A DNA stretch of 64,000 nt from Polaromonas sp. P2-4 (GCA_024703855.1 CP087965.1:4704001-4768000); one strand, 5' to 3'. Numbered from the stretch's first letter, positions 1-8,820 are shown. The notes: a model not told the origin generated them from the sequence alone. Translations and numbers: made by a program.

Positions 1-243
1 ATGCCGCCCGTGATCAAGGCGCTGCAAGGCCTGTCAATGCCGCGGCAAGCCAATCTGCTGCGCTACTGGCTGCGGGAGGCGCACCAGGCCACGCCCAGTA
101 CCGCACAGCTTGAGCAGTTGCTGGGCCAGATTGCCGTGTGCACCACGCGCGGGCACCAGATTCACCTGAAGGTCGGAAGCGGCCACGTTACACGGGACGG
201 GGCTGTTTTGCACTACACCGCTGAAGCGGATAAGACGCGCTAA
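1..243 (+). CDS. tilS: tRNA(Ile)-lysidine synthase, C-terminal end (cut by window start)
   Basis: Only the last 80 residues are present, and the reading frame is open to base 1. The segment LSMPRQANLLRYWLR followed by a QLEQLL helix is typical of the substrate-binding and C-terminal domains of TilS, which modifies C34 of the tRNA-Ile CAU anticodon to lysidine in the cytosol. The catalytic N-type ATP-pyrophosphatase domain would lie upstream of the window. The position directly before lysC and a tRNA-Ser is the usual order in Comamonadaceae, which supports the call. The first ATG shown is internal and not the true start. Confidence 0.8.
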   Translation: MPPVIKALQGLSMPRQANLLRYWLREAHQATPSTAQLEQLLGQIAVCTTRGHQIHLKVGSGHVTRDGAVLHYTAEADKTR

Positions 244-261
244 CCAGGTAGTAGTCCTAGG

Positions 262-267
262 TATAAT
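262..267 (+). promoter_or_regulatory. candidate -10 box for lysC
   Basis: TATAAT lies about 105 bases before the lysC start in the tilS-lysC gap. No good -35 hexamer is seen 16-18 bases upstream, so this is a weak promoter proposal. Confidence 0.3.
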
Positions 268-370
268 TAAAAACTTTGCTGGCGGCCAAGGCCTGCCACT
301 GAGCCGCTTTGGGCAGCGGTTTCCCGCAAAAAACAAATGTTCGCAACCAACTCCTGATTGACATCCTGCA

Positions 371-1639
371 ATGGCTTTGATCGTTCATAAATACGGCGGC
401 ACATCGATGGGCTCGACCGAGCGCATCCGCAATGTGGCCAAGCGCGTCGCCAAGTGGGCGCGGGCCGGCCACCAGATGGTCGTGGTTCCCAGCGCCATGA
501 GTGGCGAAACCAATCGCCTGCTGGGCTTGGCCAAAGAGCTCTCGCCAGCCAGGCCCGGCGATGCCTTCAGCCGTGAACTCGACGCACTGGCCGCTACCGG
601 CGAGCAAGTCTCCAGCGCGCTGCTGGCGATTGCGCTGCAGGCCGAAGGCATGCAGTCCGTGAGCTACGCCGGCTGGCAAGTCGCCATCAAAACCAACAGC
701 GCCCACACCAAGGCTCGCATCGAGTCGATTGAAGACAGCAAGGTGCGCGCCGATCTGGATGCCGGCAAGGTCGTGATCATCACTGGCTTTCAGGGCGTGG
801 ACGAAGGCGGCAACGTCACCACGCTGGGCCGCGGCGGTTCAGACACTTCGGCTGTGGCTATCGCGGCAGCTTTAAAAGCCCACGAGTGCCTGATCTACAC
901 CGATGTGGACGGCGTCTACACCACCGACCCGCGCGTGGTGCCCGAAGCACGCCGCCTGCATACCGTTAGCTTTGAAGAGATGCTGGAGATGGCCTCCATG
1001 GGCTCCAAGGTGCTGCAGATTCGCTCGGTCGAATTTGCCGGCAAATACAAGGTGCCGCTGCGCGTGCTGTCCAGCTTCACCGAATGGGATATCGACATCA
1101 ACGAAGAAGCCAAATCAGGCACTTTGATCAGTTTTGAGGAAGACGAAAACATGGAACAAGCCATCGTATCGGGCATCGCTTTCAACCACGACGAAGCCAA
1201 AATCTCCGTGCTCGGCGTGCCTGACACCCCGGGCATTGCCTACCAAATTCTTGGCGCTGTGGCTGATGCCAACATCGAAGTCGATGTGATCATCCAGAAC
1301 ATCAGCAAAGACGGCAAAACCGACTTCAGCTTCACCGTGCACCGCAACGACTATGCCAAGGCGGTGGACCTGCTCAAGACCAAGGTGCTGCCAACGCTGG
1401 GCGCGCAAGAGGTCACCGGCGACGCCAAGATATGCAAGGTCAGCATCGTGGGCATCGGCATGCGCAGCCATGTGGGTATTGCCAGCAAGATGTTTCGTGT
1501 GCTGAGCGAAGAGGGCATCAACATTCAGATGATCTCCACCAGCGAAATCAAGACCTCCGTCGTCATCGACGAAAAGTACATGGAGCTCGCCGTGCGCGCA
1601 CTGCACAAAGCTTTTGACCTGGACCAGCCCGTCGCCTGA
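371..1639 (+). CDS. lysC: aspartate kinase
   Basis: Aspartokinase (422 aa) phosphorylates L-aspartate, the first step toward lysine, threonine, methionine and diaminopimelate. The N-terminal kinase motif KYGGTSMG is at residues 7-14, the GRGGSDTSA nucleotide/substrate segment is near 155, and the FEEMLEMASMGSKVLQIRSV stretch is near 200. Two ACT domains fill about residues 265-422 (GIAFNHDEAKISVLGVPDTPG and KVSIVGIGMRSHVGIASKMF), so feedback control by lysine/threonine is expected. Length is normal for the single-function beta-proteobacterial enzyme. It lies between tilS and tRNA-Ser. The frame is intact, unlike many neighbours. Confidence 0.97.
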   Translation: MALIVHKYGGTSMGSTERIRNVAKRVAKWARAGHQMVVVPSAMSGETNRLLGLAKELSPARPGDAFSRELDALAATGEQVSSALLAIALQAEGMQSVSYAGWQVAIKTNSAHTKARIESIEDSKVRADLDAGKVVIITGFQGVDEGGNVTTLGRGGSDTSAVAIAAALKAHECLIYTDVDGVYTTDPRVVPEARRLHTVSFEEMLEMASMGSKVLQIRSVEFAGKYKVPLRVLSSFTEWDIDINEEAKSGTLISFEEDENMEQAIVSGIAFNHDEAKISVLGVPDTPGIAYQILGAVADANIEVDVIIQNISKDGKTDFSFTVHRNDYAKAVDLLKTKVLPTLGAQEVTGDAKICKVSIVGIGMRSHVGIASKMFRVLSEEGINIQMISTSEIKTSVVIDEKYMELAVRALHKAFDLDQPVA

Positions 1640-1675
1640 AAACCGGCCCTGAAGTCGTGAGATAATCGCTTTATT

Positions 1676-1768
1676 GGAAACGTGACCGAGTGGCCGAAGG
1701 TGCTCCCCTGCTAAGGGAGTATGGGGTGTAGAGCCTCATCGAGGGTTCGAATCCCTCCGTTTCCGCCA
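1676..1768 (+). tRNA. tRNA-Ser (anticodon GCU)
   Basis: A 93-base class II tRNA with a long variable arm. The acceptor arm GGAAACG pairs with CGTTTCC, followed by G and an encoded CCA. The anticodon stem CTCCC/GGGAG encloses loop CTGCTAA, so the anticodon is GCT. The T-arm contains GGTTCGAATCC. A strong terminator follows at once. Confidence 0.96.
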
Positions 1769-1772
1769 AGAC

Positions 1773-1800
1773 AAAAAGCCGCCTTCGGGCGGCTTTTTTA
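1773..1800 (+). terminator. Rho-independent terminator after tRNA-Ser
   Basis: Stem GCCGCC/GGCGGC closes a TTCG tetraloop, flanked by an A-run before and a T-run after. It is therefore a near-ideal terminator, and A/T symmetry would let it work on both strands. Confidence 0.9.
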
Positions 1801-1827
1801 TTGCCGCGAATTAATTTCGCCTGGTAA

Positions 1828-1866
1828 ATGCAATACGGCTATGCCAGAGTCTCAACTCAAGAGCAG
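1828..1866 (+). pseudogene. possible serine recombinase N-terminal scrap
   Basis: The reading frame from ATG 1828 begins MQYGYARVSTQEQ, the classic N-terminus of resolvase/invertase family serine recombinases (catalytic Ser in the RVS motif). Similarity stops after about 13 residues and nothing downstream to 2006 looks like the rest of the domain. It lies 60 bases after a tRNA gene, a usual site for integrated elements, so I read it as the remnant of a decayed element. A chance match of a short peptide cannot be excluded. Confidence 0.4.
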
Positions 1867-2006
1867 CCAACTCACACAAAAATCGACGGACCGACCCGAC
1901 CGTACAGAACGCCCGCGTCCGGTAGATCCTGGTCGCAACCAGTCGTAAAAAGTGGGCGCTGCTGCGTCTGTAGCGCTATCGTGTTGCTTTACTTCATGGA
2001 GGCTCA

Positions 2007-2321
2007 ATGTCTTTGAAACTCACCCTCGCTGGTTTGTCTCTTGCGGCTTTGCTCGGCTGCACCACACCGCATACCCCTTCTGCAGGCCCCGGCCCCGCTC
2101 CCGGTGGGCCGTCGGGCGGCATTTGTAATGCGCAGGGTGCCCAGTTCGCCATCGGCAAGGCGCCCGGCGCGAGTATTGTCGAGCAGGCGCGCCAGCGTTC
2201 AGGCGCATATATGGCGCGGGTGCTGCGGCCCAACCAGGCGGTCACCATGGAGTTCAACGCACAACGCCTGAATCTTGATGTGGACGCCGCCGGCGTGATC
2301 ACGCGGGCGCGTTGCGGTTAG
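2007..2321 (+). CDS. I78-family peptidase-inhibitor-like lipoprotein
   Basis: A small 104-aa protein. The signal peptide ends in a lipobox LLGC (Cys at about residue 18), so it should be a lipid-anchored periplasmic protein. A Pro/Gly/Ser-rich linker follows (about residues 20-38). The C-terminal part carries the pattern of the peptidase inhibitor I78 family: Cys at about 40, GQ/GK before a helix, VLRPNQAVTMEFNAQRLNL, and a final Cys near the end (ARCG). Members are thought to inhibit serine proteases in the periplasm, but function here is inferred from the family. Start chosen for the RBS-like GGAGG shortly upstream. Probably monocistronic, ending at a large hairpin. Confidence 0.75.
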   Translation: MSLKLTLAGLSLAALLGCTTPHTPSAGPGPAPGGPSGGICNAQGAQFAIGKAPGASIVEQARQRSGAYMARVLRPNQAVTMEFNAQRLNLDVDAAGVITRARCG

Positions 2322-2343
2322 AGGCGCGGATGGGGGTGGCACG

Positions 2344-2387
2344 CCCCGGCAATAAAGGCCTTCCCCGGAAGGCCTTTATTGCCGGGG
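2344..2387. terminator. perfect 21-bp palindromic hairpin
   Basis: Left arm 2344-2364 (CCCCGGCAATAAAGGCC then TTCC) is perfectly complementary to right arm 2367-2387, leaving only CC at the centre. The inner part has A-rich and T-rich halves, so it can act as a terminator for the I78 gene. There is no T-run after the outer stem, so the full 21-bp arm is longer than a simple terminator needs. Confidence 0.6.
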
Positions 2388-2430
2388 CCCGGCCGGGTTC
2401 ATCGCCAGGGTGACCGTTGATTTCATCGCA

Positions 2431-2487
2431 AAAAGTGCCTGTGTCCCTTTGTTTGTGAGTGTTGGTAGCTATAAAAAATATAGCAAC
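2431..2487 (-). repeat. dispersed palindromic repeat, copy A
   Basis: Read on the minus strand: TTGCTATATTTTTTATAGCT, then a spacer, then GGGACACAGGCACTTTTT. This is the same two-part layout as the other nine copies (TGCTAT..ATAGCT hairpin, then a GGGCTAGAGGC-like block). Confidence 0.7.
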
Positions 2488-2653
2488 CAGGAATCCTGCC
2501 AAAGCGCTCCAGCGTCGACCATGTCTATCCTTCGGAACGACTGCTTGCTAACAGCTCGCAAGTTCCGGATTGATTTAAAGCGGGCTCGTGGCGGTGGCGC
2601 CCCATAATCTCCAGCGGTTCGCCTGTTTGAAACAAAGAGTCCATAGAACACCC

Positions 2654-3553
2654 ATGCGCCTGCGCCACATCGAAGTCTTCAACGCCGTCATGCTCACCGG
2701 CACTGTGAGCGGCGCTGCACGCCTGATCAACGTGACCCAGCCCGCCGTCAGCCGCATCCTCCAGCATGCGGAACTGCAGCTCGGCTTCGCGCTCTTTCAG
2801 CGCGCCAAGGGCCGGCTCACGCCAACTTCTGAAGCGCTCACCTTGTACCCGCACATCGAACGGCTGTTTGCGCAGCTTGACGAAGTGCAGCGCCTGGCGG
2901 CCAACCTCAAGATCGGGGAGGGCGCCCAGGAGTTGCGCATTTTGACGGTGCTGGCGCTGAGTTATGAAATCCTGCCGCACGCCATCAAGCTGTTTCGCGT
3001 CAAGCATGCCGATGTGCCCATCACGGTTCGGGCCTTGCATTCGCCGCAAATTGTGTCGGCGCTGGCCTTGCAGGAAGCGGATGTGGGCTTTTTGTTCAGC
3101 CCGGTGGCGCACTCAGCCTTGGCGCAAGAGCACCTGGCCGATGGCCGCATGGTGTGCATTGCGCCCAAAGGCATGTTGACGCCGCGCCTGCTTAAACGGG
3201 GCAGTGTCACGCTGGCCGACTTGACCAAGGTGCCGGTGATCGGGCTCGATGTGCTGGATCCCATGGGTCGCAGCCTGAGCCAGGCCTGCCGCGAGGCCGA
3301 GGTGGGCTTGCAGTTTGGCATTACCGTGCAAACTTACCACTCGGCGCTGGCGCTGGCGCATCACGGGCTGGGTGTTGCCGTGGTCGACACCTGCACGGCT
3401 GCGTCGGCTGATTTGACGAGGGTGGACGTGCTGACGCTGGAGCCGCTGATTCCGGTGCCCATCAAGGCCTTGCTGCCTGCGGGCAAGCCGGGTTCGGTCG
3501 CCGTCAGGGCCTTTGTGCGCTGCTTTCAGCAGGCTCTGGCCCATGCGGCCTGA
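2654..3553 (+). CDS. LysR-family transcriptional regulator
   Basis: 299 aa. The N-terminal winged helix-turn-helix begins MRLRHIEVFNAVMLTGTVSG and includes TQPAVSRILQHAELQLGFALF, the recognition region of LysR regulators. The rest is a periplasmic-binding-protein-like effector domain. ATG 2654 was chosen because it starts at the conserved RLRHIEVF segment; an upstream frame extension lacks family features. It faces the DadA-like gene tail to tail (29-base gap), and with the binding protein and racemase beyond, the likely targets are D-amino-acid genes. The effector is unknown. Confidence 0.9.
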   Translation: MRLRHIEVFNAVMLTGTVSGAARLINVTQPAVSRILQHAELQLGFALFQRAKGRLTPTSEALTLYPHIERLFAQLDEVQRLAANLKIGEGAQELRILTVLALSYEILPHAIKLFRVKHADVPITVRALHSPQIVSALALQEADVGFLFSPVAHSALAQEHLADGRMVCIAPKGMLTPRLLKRGSVTLADLTKVPVIGLDVLDPMGRSLSQACREAEVGLQFGITVQTYHSALALAHHGLGVAVVDTCTAASADLTRVDVLTLEPLIPVPIKALLPAGKPGSVAVRAFVRCFQQALAHAA

Positions 3554-3582
3554 AGCTGCCAGCCCATTGTTCTCTTTGCCAT

Positions 3583-4794
3583 TCAGTGGGCCAGCAAGCC
3601 GCTGATGCGCTGGGCTGAGCCAAACGCCAGCGTGAAGCCCAGCGCGCCGTGGCCCGTGTTGAACAGCAGATTGCCGGGGCCTTTGGCATGCCGGCCGATG
3701 ACCGGCAGGCCGGTGGGCGTGGCGGGGCGCATACCGGCCCAGGGGCTGAGGTCTGCAAATGCGCTGCAGCCGGGAAACAGCGTTTGGGTCGAGGCCTTGA
3801 GTGACGCAATCTGCGCGGGCTCAATGGTGCTGTCGTAGCCCGTCAGTTCTGCCATGCCTGCGACGCGCAGGCGCGAACCAATGCGCGCGAAAACCACCTT
3901 GCGGCTGCTGTCGGTCACGCTCACGGTGGGCGCTGTTTGAGCCGTCTCATCCACTTCAACCGTGATGCTGTAGCCCTTGAGCGGGTAGATGGGCAGGGGC
4001 ACCCCCAGCGTCCGGGCCATGGGGGCCGATGCGGCGCCCAACGCCAGCACATACTGGTCGGCCTCGATATGGCCTTGCGGTGTCGCCACTGCCGCCACTG
4101 AATTGCTACGCAGCAGCAGTTGTTCAATGGGCCTGTCGAGTAAAAACTTCACGCCTTGGCGGCGTAACACTGCCATCAAAGCGTTACAGGTTTTCAGGCA
4201 ATCGGCGGCGCACTCGCTGGGCGTGTAAATGGCACCCGATATTTGTGCGTGGCGGCTCGCCAGCGCGGGTTCAATCTCCACGCAGCGGTCGGCGTTGACG
4301 GCCTCTTGTTTGCTGCCCAGTTCGCGCTGCAGCAGCATTTGCTGGCGTGCGCCGGCAAACGATGCCGCGTCGGCATACAGCACCAGCTTGCCGGTGGTGG
4401 AGTAATCGCAGTCGAGGGTTTCTTCAGCCATCATGGTGTCAAACGCATGCCGGCTTTCGGCGGCCAGTTGCAGCAGTTGCACCGTGGTGCTGCGCGAAGT
4501 GCCTGCATTGCAGGCCGCCAGAAACCGCGCACCCCACAGCCATTGATGAAGATCGAGCTGGGGCCGGAGTTTCAGAGGGGAAGAGGGCGACAGCAAAAGC
4601 TTGGGCAACTGCTTCCAGATGCCGGGGTCGGCCAGCGGTTGCACGTAGGAGTAGCTCAGCTGCGCGCCGTTGCCGCCACTGGCACCGCTGCCGGGGCCGG
4701 CGCGGTCAATCACCGTGACCTCATGGCCGGCACGCCGCAAGCTGTAGGCGGTGGCCAGCCCCACGATGCCCGCACCCAGCACACACACATGCAT
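3583..4794 (-). CDS. FAD-dependent D-amino-acid dehydrogenase (DadA-like)
   Basis: 403 aa. The N-terminal Rossmann motif VLGAGIVGLATAYSLRRAGH binds FAD. The middle holds a glycine-oxidase/DadA-type substrate domain (PLKGYSITV), and the C-terminus has GMRPATPTGLPVIGRH and GHGALGFTLA, both typical of the DAO family. It should deaminate D-amino acids to keto acids and pass electrons to the respiratory chain. ATG 4794 (MHVCVLGAG) is chosen; an upstream in-frame extension of 28 residues precedes the Rossmann fold and has no family support. Transcribed away from the amino-acid binding protein at 5054. The frame is intact. Confidence 0.85.
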   Translation of the reverse strand: MHVCVLGAGIVGLATAYSLRRAGHEVTVIDRAGPGSGASGGNGAQLSYSYVQPLADPGIWKQLPKLLLSPSSPLKLRPQLDLHQWLWGARFLAACNAGTSRSTTVQLLQLAAESRHAFDTMMAEETLDCDYSTTGKLVLYADAASFAGARQQMLLQRELGSKQEAVNADRCVEIEPALASRHAQISGAIYTPSECAADCLKTCNALMAVLRRQGVKFLLDRPIEQLLLRSNSVAAVATPQGHIEADQYVLALGAASAPMARTLGVPLPIYPLKGYSITVEVDETAQTAPTVSVTDSSRKVVFARIGSRLRVAGMAELTGYDSTIEPAQIASLKASTQTLFPGCSAFADLSPWAGMRPATPTGLPVIGRHAKGPGNLLFNTGHGALGFTLAFGSAQRISGLLAH

Positions 4795-5053
4795 AAAAAA
4801 TCCTTTGGCCGCTTTGAAAGAATGCCACTTTACGCAGCGGACGGATGTTTGAACAATGCTGAATTCGCCACCGGCCATGACCGGGTGTTATGCCTGCGCC
4901 TGTGGCCTTGGGGCGGTGCAGGGCGCTTGGGTAAACCATGAGTTTTCGTCATGGGCCTGGCGCGAAAATGAATGCCGCGCCGCGCAGAGTCTTCCTACAC
5001 TGGCGATGTCAAATTTGTGAAATTTTTCAACCCTTGCTCCCGAAAGGACTCGC

Positions 5054-5935
5054 ATGAAACTCTCGATCCTCATGACCGCTGTGCTGCTGACGGCTGGCCT
5101 GGCCACCACGGCAGGCGCACAGACGCTTCAAAAGATTGCCGACAGCAACAAGATCACCGTGTCGTACCGCGAGGCCTCGGTGCCTTTCAGCTACCTGATC
5201 GGCTCGACGAAGGCGGTGGGCTTTTCGGTGGAGCTGACCGAGGCGATCATTGACGACGTGCGCAAAAAGGTCAAAAACCCAACCTTGAAGTGGCTTACAT
5301 GCCCGTGACCTCGCAAAACCGCATCCCGCTGCTGATGAACGGCACCTATGACCTGGAGTGCGGCTCGACCACCAACAACTCCGCGCGGCAAGGATGTGGC
5401 GTTTGCCATGAGCCACTTCTACACCGGTACGCGCCTGCTGACCAAAAAGACCTCGGGCGTCAAGAACTACGCCGACCTGGCCAAAAAGACGGTCGCCAGC
5501 ACCACCGGCACCACCAATGCGCAGGTGATTCGCAAGTACAACACTGATAAAAAACTCGACATGCAGCTGATTCTGGGTAAAGACCATGATGACGCGCTCC
5601 TGCTGGTGGAAAGCGACCGCGCCATGGCTTTTGCGATGGACGATATTTTGCTGTTCGGCCTGATGGCCAACTCCAAAAATCCGGCGTCGCTGGAAGTGGT
5701 GGGGGACTCGCTGCAGGTCGAACCCTATGGCTGCATGCTGCGCAAGGACGACCCGGAGTTCAAGAAGCTGGTCGACGGCACCATCACCCGCATGATGAAG
5801 TCGGGCGAGTTCAGCAAGCTTTACACCAAATGGTTTGAGTCGCCAATTCCGCCCAAGGGCGTGAACCTGAACCTGCCCATGAGCCCCGACCTCAAGGCCA
5901 ACCTGAAATCGCCAAGCGACAAGCCGGCGACCTGA
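5054..5935 (+). CDS. amino-acid ABC transporter substrate-binding protein (GltI-like), two frame breaks
   Basis: A signal peptide (MKLSILMTAVLLTAG, cleavage after AGAQ) leads a family-3 solute-binding protein: ITVSYREASVPFSYLI, then SQNRIPLLMNGTYDLECG, TTNN, and GVKNYADLAKKTVAST. This matches glutamate/aspartate receptors, periplasmic. The frame shifts near 5278 (CCC run short by one) and back near 5385 (CGCGCG short by two); the three missing bases together keep overall phase, and the protein reads through cleanly when both are corrected. No permease or ATPase follows, so it would need a transporter encoded elsewhere. Divergent from the DadA-like gene, close to a racemase. Confidence 0.85.
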
Positions 5936-6108
5936 GTGCCAGGCAGGAGCGCCAGCGCGCCGCTCCTGCTGTGACCTTGCTGCCGCGCCCCTGAATGGCG
6001 GGCCGGCAGCCCTTCTTCCTTCTTATCAATGGCATGTGATCCGGCAGAGCGCTTCGTGGCTCCAGGCGGCTGGCATGTGCCTGGGTGTTTAACTGAAAAA
6101 GGCGAGAC

Positions 6109-6848
6109 ATGAACAGAACCCGTGTGGTCGGCATTCTGGGCGGTATGGGGCCGGCCGCCGGGGCGGACTTTGCCCGGCTGTTTGTGCAGGCCTGTGCCGA
6201 GCACATGCGGGTGCTGCAGATTCCGGTGTCAGACCAGGCTTTTCCCGAGCACTGGCTGGCGCAGGTGCCGGTGCCTGACCGCAGCACGGCGCTGGCGTTG
6301 CCCGGTGCGGGCGGGCACCAGCCGCTGGAGCCTATGCTGCAGGCCATGGGCAAGCTGGCCGCGCTGGGCGCCACCACGGTGGCGGTGGCCTGCAACACGG
6401 CACATGCCTGGCACGGCGAGCTGCAAGAGCGCTTTCCGCAACTCGAAGTGCTGCATGTGGCGCGCGAAGTGGCACCGCGCTGGCCGCGCGTGGTGTGGCC
6501 GAAGTCGGTCTGCTGGCCACGGCAGGCACCTACCGCGCCGGGCTGTATGACCAGGCCCTGCGCCAGGCCGGACTGCAATGCCACATTCCGGAGCCTGAAG
6601 AACGCGAGCGCCTGATGCACGGGATTTACCACGGCGTCAAGGCGGGCAACATGGCGCTGGCACGCGATTGTTTCGTGGCGGTGGGCGAGGCGCTGGCGCG
6701 GCGGCACGGGCTGTCAACACTGGTGCTGGGCTGCACGGAAATTCCGCTGGCAGTCAGCGCGGGGCCCGGCATGGCGGGGCTGGATTTGATTGACCCGGCG
6801 GCCTTGCTGGCGCGGGCGCTGGCGCAACGGGCCTATGCCGTCGCTTGA
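6109..6848 (+). CDS. aspartate/glutamate racemase family protein, one frame break
   Basis: Begins MNRTRVVGILGGMGPAAG, the Asp/Glu racemase signature. The first catalytic Cys is in VACNTAHAW and the second in VLGCTEIPLAV, as in cofactor-independent racemases that interconvert L- and D-Asp or Glu by a two-cysteine mechanism. The frame breaks at about 6478 (ACCGCGCTGG; one base short), after which the protein continues LAARGVAEVGLLATAGTY. Total length about 246 aa is normal. It sits after the amino-acid binding protein, with a 170-base gap, and probably belongs to the same D-amino-acid functional group. Confidence 0.88.
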
Positions 6849-6861
6849 CGTCAAAAACCAG

Positions 6862-6928
6862 TTGATTCTTAATAAAAATCGACTCTAGCCCAATAGCTAC
6901 GGGCGTAACCAGCTATCGAAAGAGTAGC
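6862..6928 (-). repeat. dispersed palindromic repeat, copy B
   Basis: Minus strand reads GCTACTCTTTCGATAGCTGG, then ACGCCCGTAGCTATTGGGCT and AGAG. Clear match to copy C at 13925. It fills the gap between the convergent racemase and hslR genes. Confidence 0.75.
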
Positions 6929-6954
6929 GAGTTGCGGGTTTTCTCGTGTGGACG

Positions 6955-7366
6955 TCAATCCGCCGACGCACTCCAGCGGCTGTTCCAGGCCTTGTTACGG
7001 GTCTTGTCCATCTCACGGCGGTCGCGTTTGGTGGGGCGGCCGTGTTCCAGGCTGCTGGCCGGGTCGCTGGCCAGGCGGCGCTGCTCGGCGGCCTGCGCCC
7101 GCAGCGCCAGGCTTTCCGCGGTTTCTTCATACAGCTGTTGCGCCACCGGCGCCGGGCCGCGCTGGCTGCTGATGCCGCGCACCACCAACGTGCGGGTTAC
7201 CGGACCCTGCCGCAGCGTCACGGTGTCGCCCACCTTGACCTCGCGGGCCGGCTTGACTTCCTGGTCGTTGATGCGCACACGCCCCTTGTCGATCTCTTCC
7301 ACGGCCAGCGACCGGGTTTTGTAAAAGCGCGGCCCATAGCCACTTGTCAATGCGTAATTTATCCAT
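6955..7366 (-). CDS. hslR: S4-domain RNA-binding heat-shock protein 15-like, one frame break
   Basis: Begins MDKLRIDKWLWAA and continues, after correction, RFYKTRSLAVEEIDKGRVRI, the S4 RNA-binding fold of Hsp15. Hsp15 rescues stalled 50S-nascent-chain-tRNA complexes in the cytosol. A basic tail (KRDRREMDKTRNK) follows. The frame breaks at about 7328, where a GCGCGC tract is two bases short. The ATG overlaps the tctE stop (TGATG), implying translational coupling to the two-component genes, an unexpected operon partner. Length about 137 aa is typical. Confidence 0.85.
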
Positions 7367-8820
7367 CAGTCGTTATTCTGAACCAGCGGCAGGCGCACGG
7401 TGGCATCAAGGCCTATGACCTGACCCGTGCCATGGGCGTTGGCATAGCGGTTTTCAAGCGCAATGCTGCCGCCCAGTGCCTGGGTGATTTCCCGGCAAAT
7501 GGCCAGGCCCAGCCCGGAGCCGTGGCGCACATTGCCCGCCGAAAAGGGCTGGTACAGGCGCGCCGACAGTTCAGCCGAAATGCCGGGGCCGCTGTCGCTG
7601 ACGGTCATCGCGGCATGGGCGGAATCGCGCACGATGCGCACCGTCAGCGTGCCGCCGGCCGGCGTGTGCTTGATGGCGTTGTGCAGCAGGTTGCGTGACA
7701 GCTCACCCAGCATCCATTCATGCGAATGAATGTGGGCGGGCACCGTTTCAATGTCGAAGTCGATGTCTTTTTCTGCAATCAGCGCAGAAAGGTCCAGCGC
7801 CACCGATCGCACCACCTGCGCCAAGTCGATGGTCTGCAACTCGGGCTGCTGGCGCAGTTGTTCCACTTTGGCCAGCGCCAGCATCTGGTTGGCCAGTTGG
7901 GTGGCGCGGTCCACGGTCTGGTTGATCTCACCTGAGGGCATCGCGCGCATCCATGTCGCCGCGCACGCGGATTGCACCTGCACCTTGAGCACGGCCAGCG
8001 GCGTGCGCAATTGGTGGGCCGCGTCGCGTACAAAGCGCTTCTGGTTGTCCAGCAGGTGTTGCAGGCGGCCCATGACCTCGTTGGTCGCATCGACCAGGGG
8101 CAGCAACTCGCGCGGCGCATCGGGTGCGGCAATCGGTGTCAGATCGCCTTCAGGGCGAGCCTGCAACTCGGCGCTGAGACGACGCACCGGACGGGTGGCG
8201 CGCTGCACCACGACCACCGCCACCAGCGCAATCACAACCAGCAGCAGGGCCTGGCGCCACAACGTGTCAACCAGGATTTTGCGGGCCAGCGTTTTGCGCA
8301 GCTCCAGGGTTTCGGCCACCTGAATAACGGCCATGCCGCGCCCCTGTGGGCTGGCGACCGGTTGCAGCAGCACCGCCACGCGCACCGCGTCGTCATTGAA
8401 CACGTCGTCGTAAAAATCCACCAGCGCCGAGTAGGGCGGCTTGGAGGGAATGCGGCCGCGCCAGAAGGGCAACTGCGCAAAGCCTGAAACCAGTTCACCG
8501 TTGAGGCTGGACACGCGGTAAAAGAGGCGGCTCTGGTTGTCGGCCTCAAACGCTTCCAGCGCCGCATACGGCACCGTGACGCGCAGCTCGGACTGCTCGT
8601 CGTAGCCTGTCACGTCCAACTGCTCGCCAATTGATTTGGCCGAAGCCAGCAGCGTGCGGTCGTAAGCGGTGTTGACAGCGCTGAGCGCCTGGCTGTAGAG
8701 GCTCACGGTGTTGACCACAATCAGCAAGCCCACCGGAAGCAAGATGCCGACCAGCAGGTATCTGCGTAAGGATGTGGCCCCTGGTTTGGGTGGCCCTGCG
8801 CCGCGTTCGCTGCCCCTCAC
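7366..8820 (-). CDS. tctE: sensor histidine kinase, TctE-like
   Basis: 484 aa. TM1 is near residues 20-42 (YLLVGILLPVGLLIVVNTV), a periplasmic sensor domain follows to about 185, and TM2 is LLLVVIALVAVVVV. A HAMP-like linker, the H-box FVRDAAHQLRTPLAVLK (phospho-His), N-box LLHNAIKHTP, and G-boxes DSGPGIS and GSGLGLAI complete the kinase. GTG start overlaps the regulator stop (GTGA), so the pair is coupled. With the adjacent tctCBA genes it should sense tricarboxylates or related acids and control the transporter. The frame is intact. Confidence 0.9.
   Translation of the reverse strand: MRGSERGAGPPKPGATSLRRYLLVGILLPVGLLIVVNTVSLYSQALSAVNTAYDRTLLASAKSIGEQLDVTGYDEQSELRVTVPYAALEAFEADNQSRLFYRVSSLNGELVSGFAQLPFWRGRIPSKPPYSALVDFYDDVFNDDAVRVAVLLQPVASPQGRGMAVIQVAETLELRKTLARKILVDTLWRQALLLVVIALVAVVVVQRATRPVRRLSAELQARPEGDLTPIAAPDAPRELLPLVDATNEVMGRLQHLLDNQKRFVRDAAHQLRTPLAVLKVQVQSACAATWMRAMPSGEINQTVDRATQLANQMLALAKVEQLRQQPELQTIDLAQVVRSVALDLSALIAEKDIDFDIETVPAHIHSHEWMLGELSRNLLHNAIKHTPAGGTLTVRIVRDSAHAAMTVSDSGPGISAELSARLYQPFSAGNVRHGSGLGLAICREITQALGGSIALENRYANAHGTGQVIGLDATVRLPLVQNND

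Larger units (their letters stand above)
2322..2653. other. gene-free spacer between I78 gene and LysR gene
   Basis: Holds the 2344-2387 palindrome and dispersed-repeat copy A (2431-2487). A 65-codon open frame from 2410 has no family likeness and runs through the repeat, so I do not call it. The LysR promoter should lie in the last 150 bases. Confidence 0.6.

Noticed and set aside
2410..2607. 65-codon open frame before the LysR gene
   Set aside because: It runs through dispersed-repeat copy A, has no recognisable family and no RBS.
4890..4940. Another copy of the G-rich family-2 repeat (GGCCTTGGGGCGG)
   Set aside because: Only a short CCTTGGGGCGG match, without the CAGCG and GCGTGGGGG parts.
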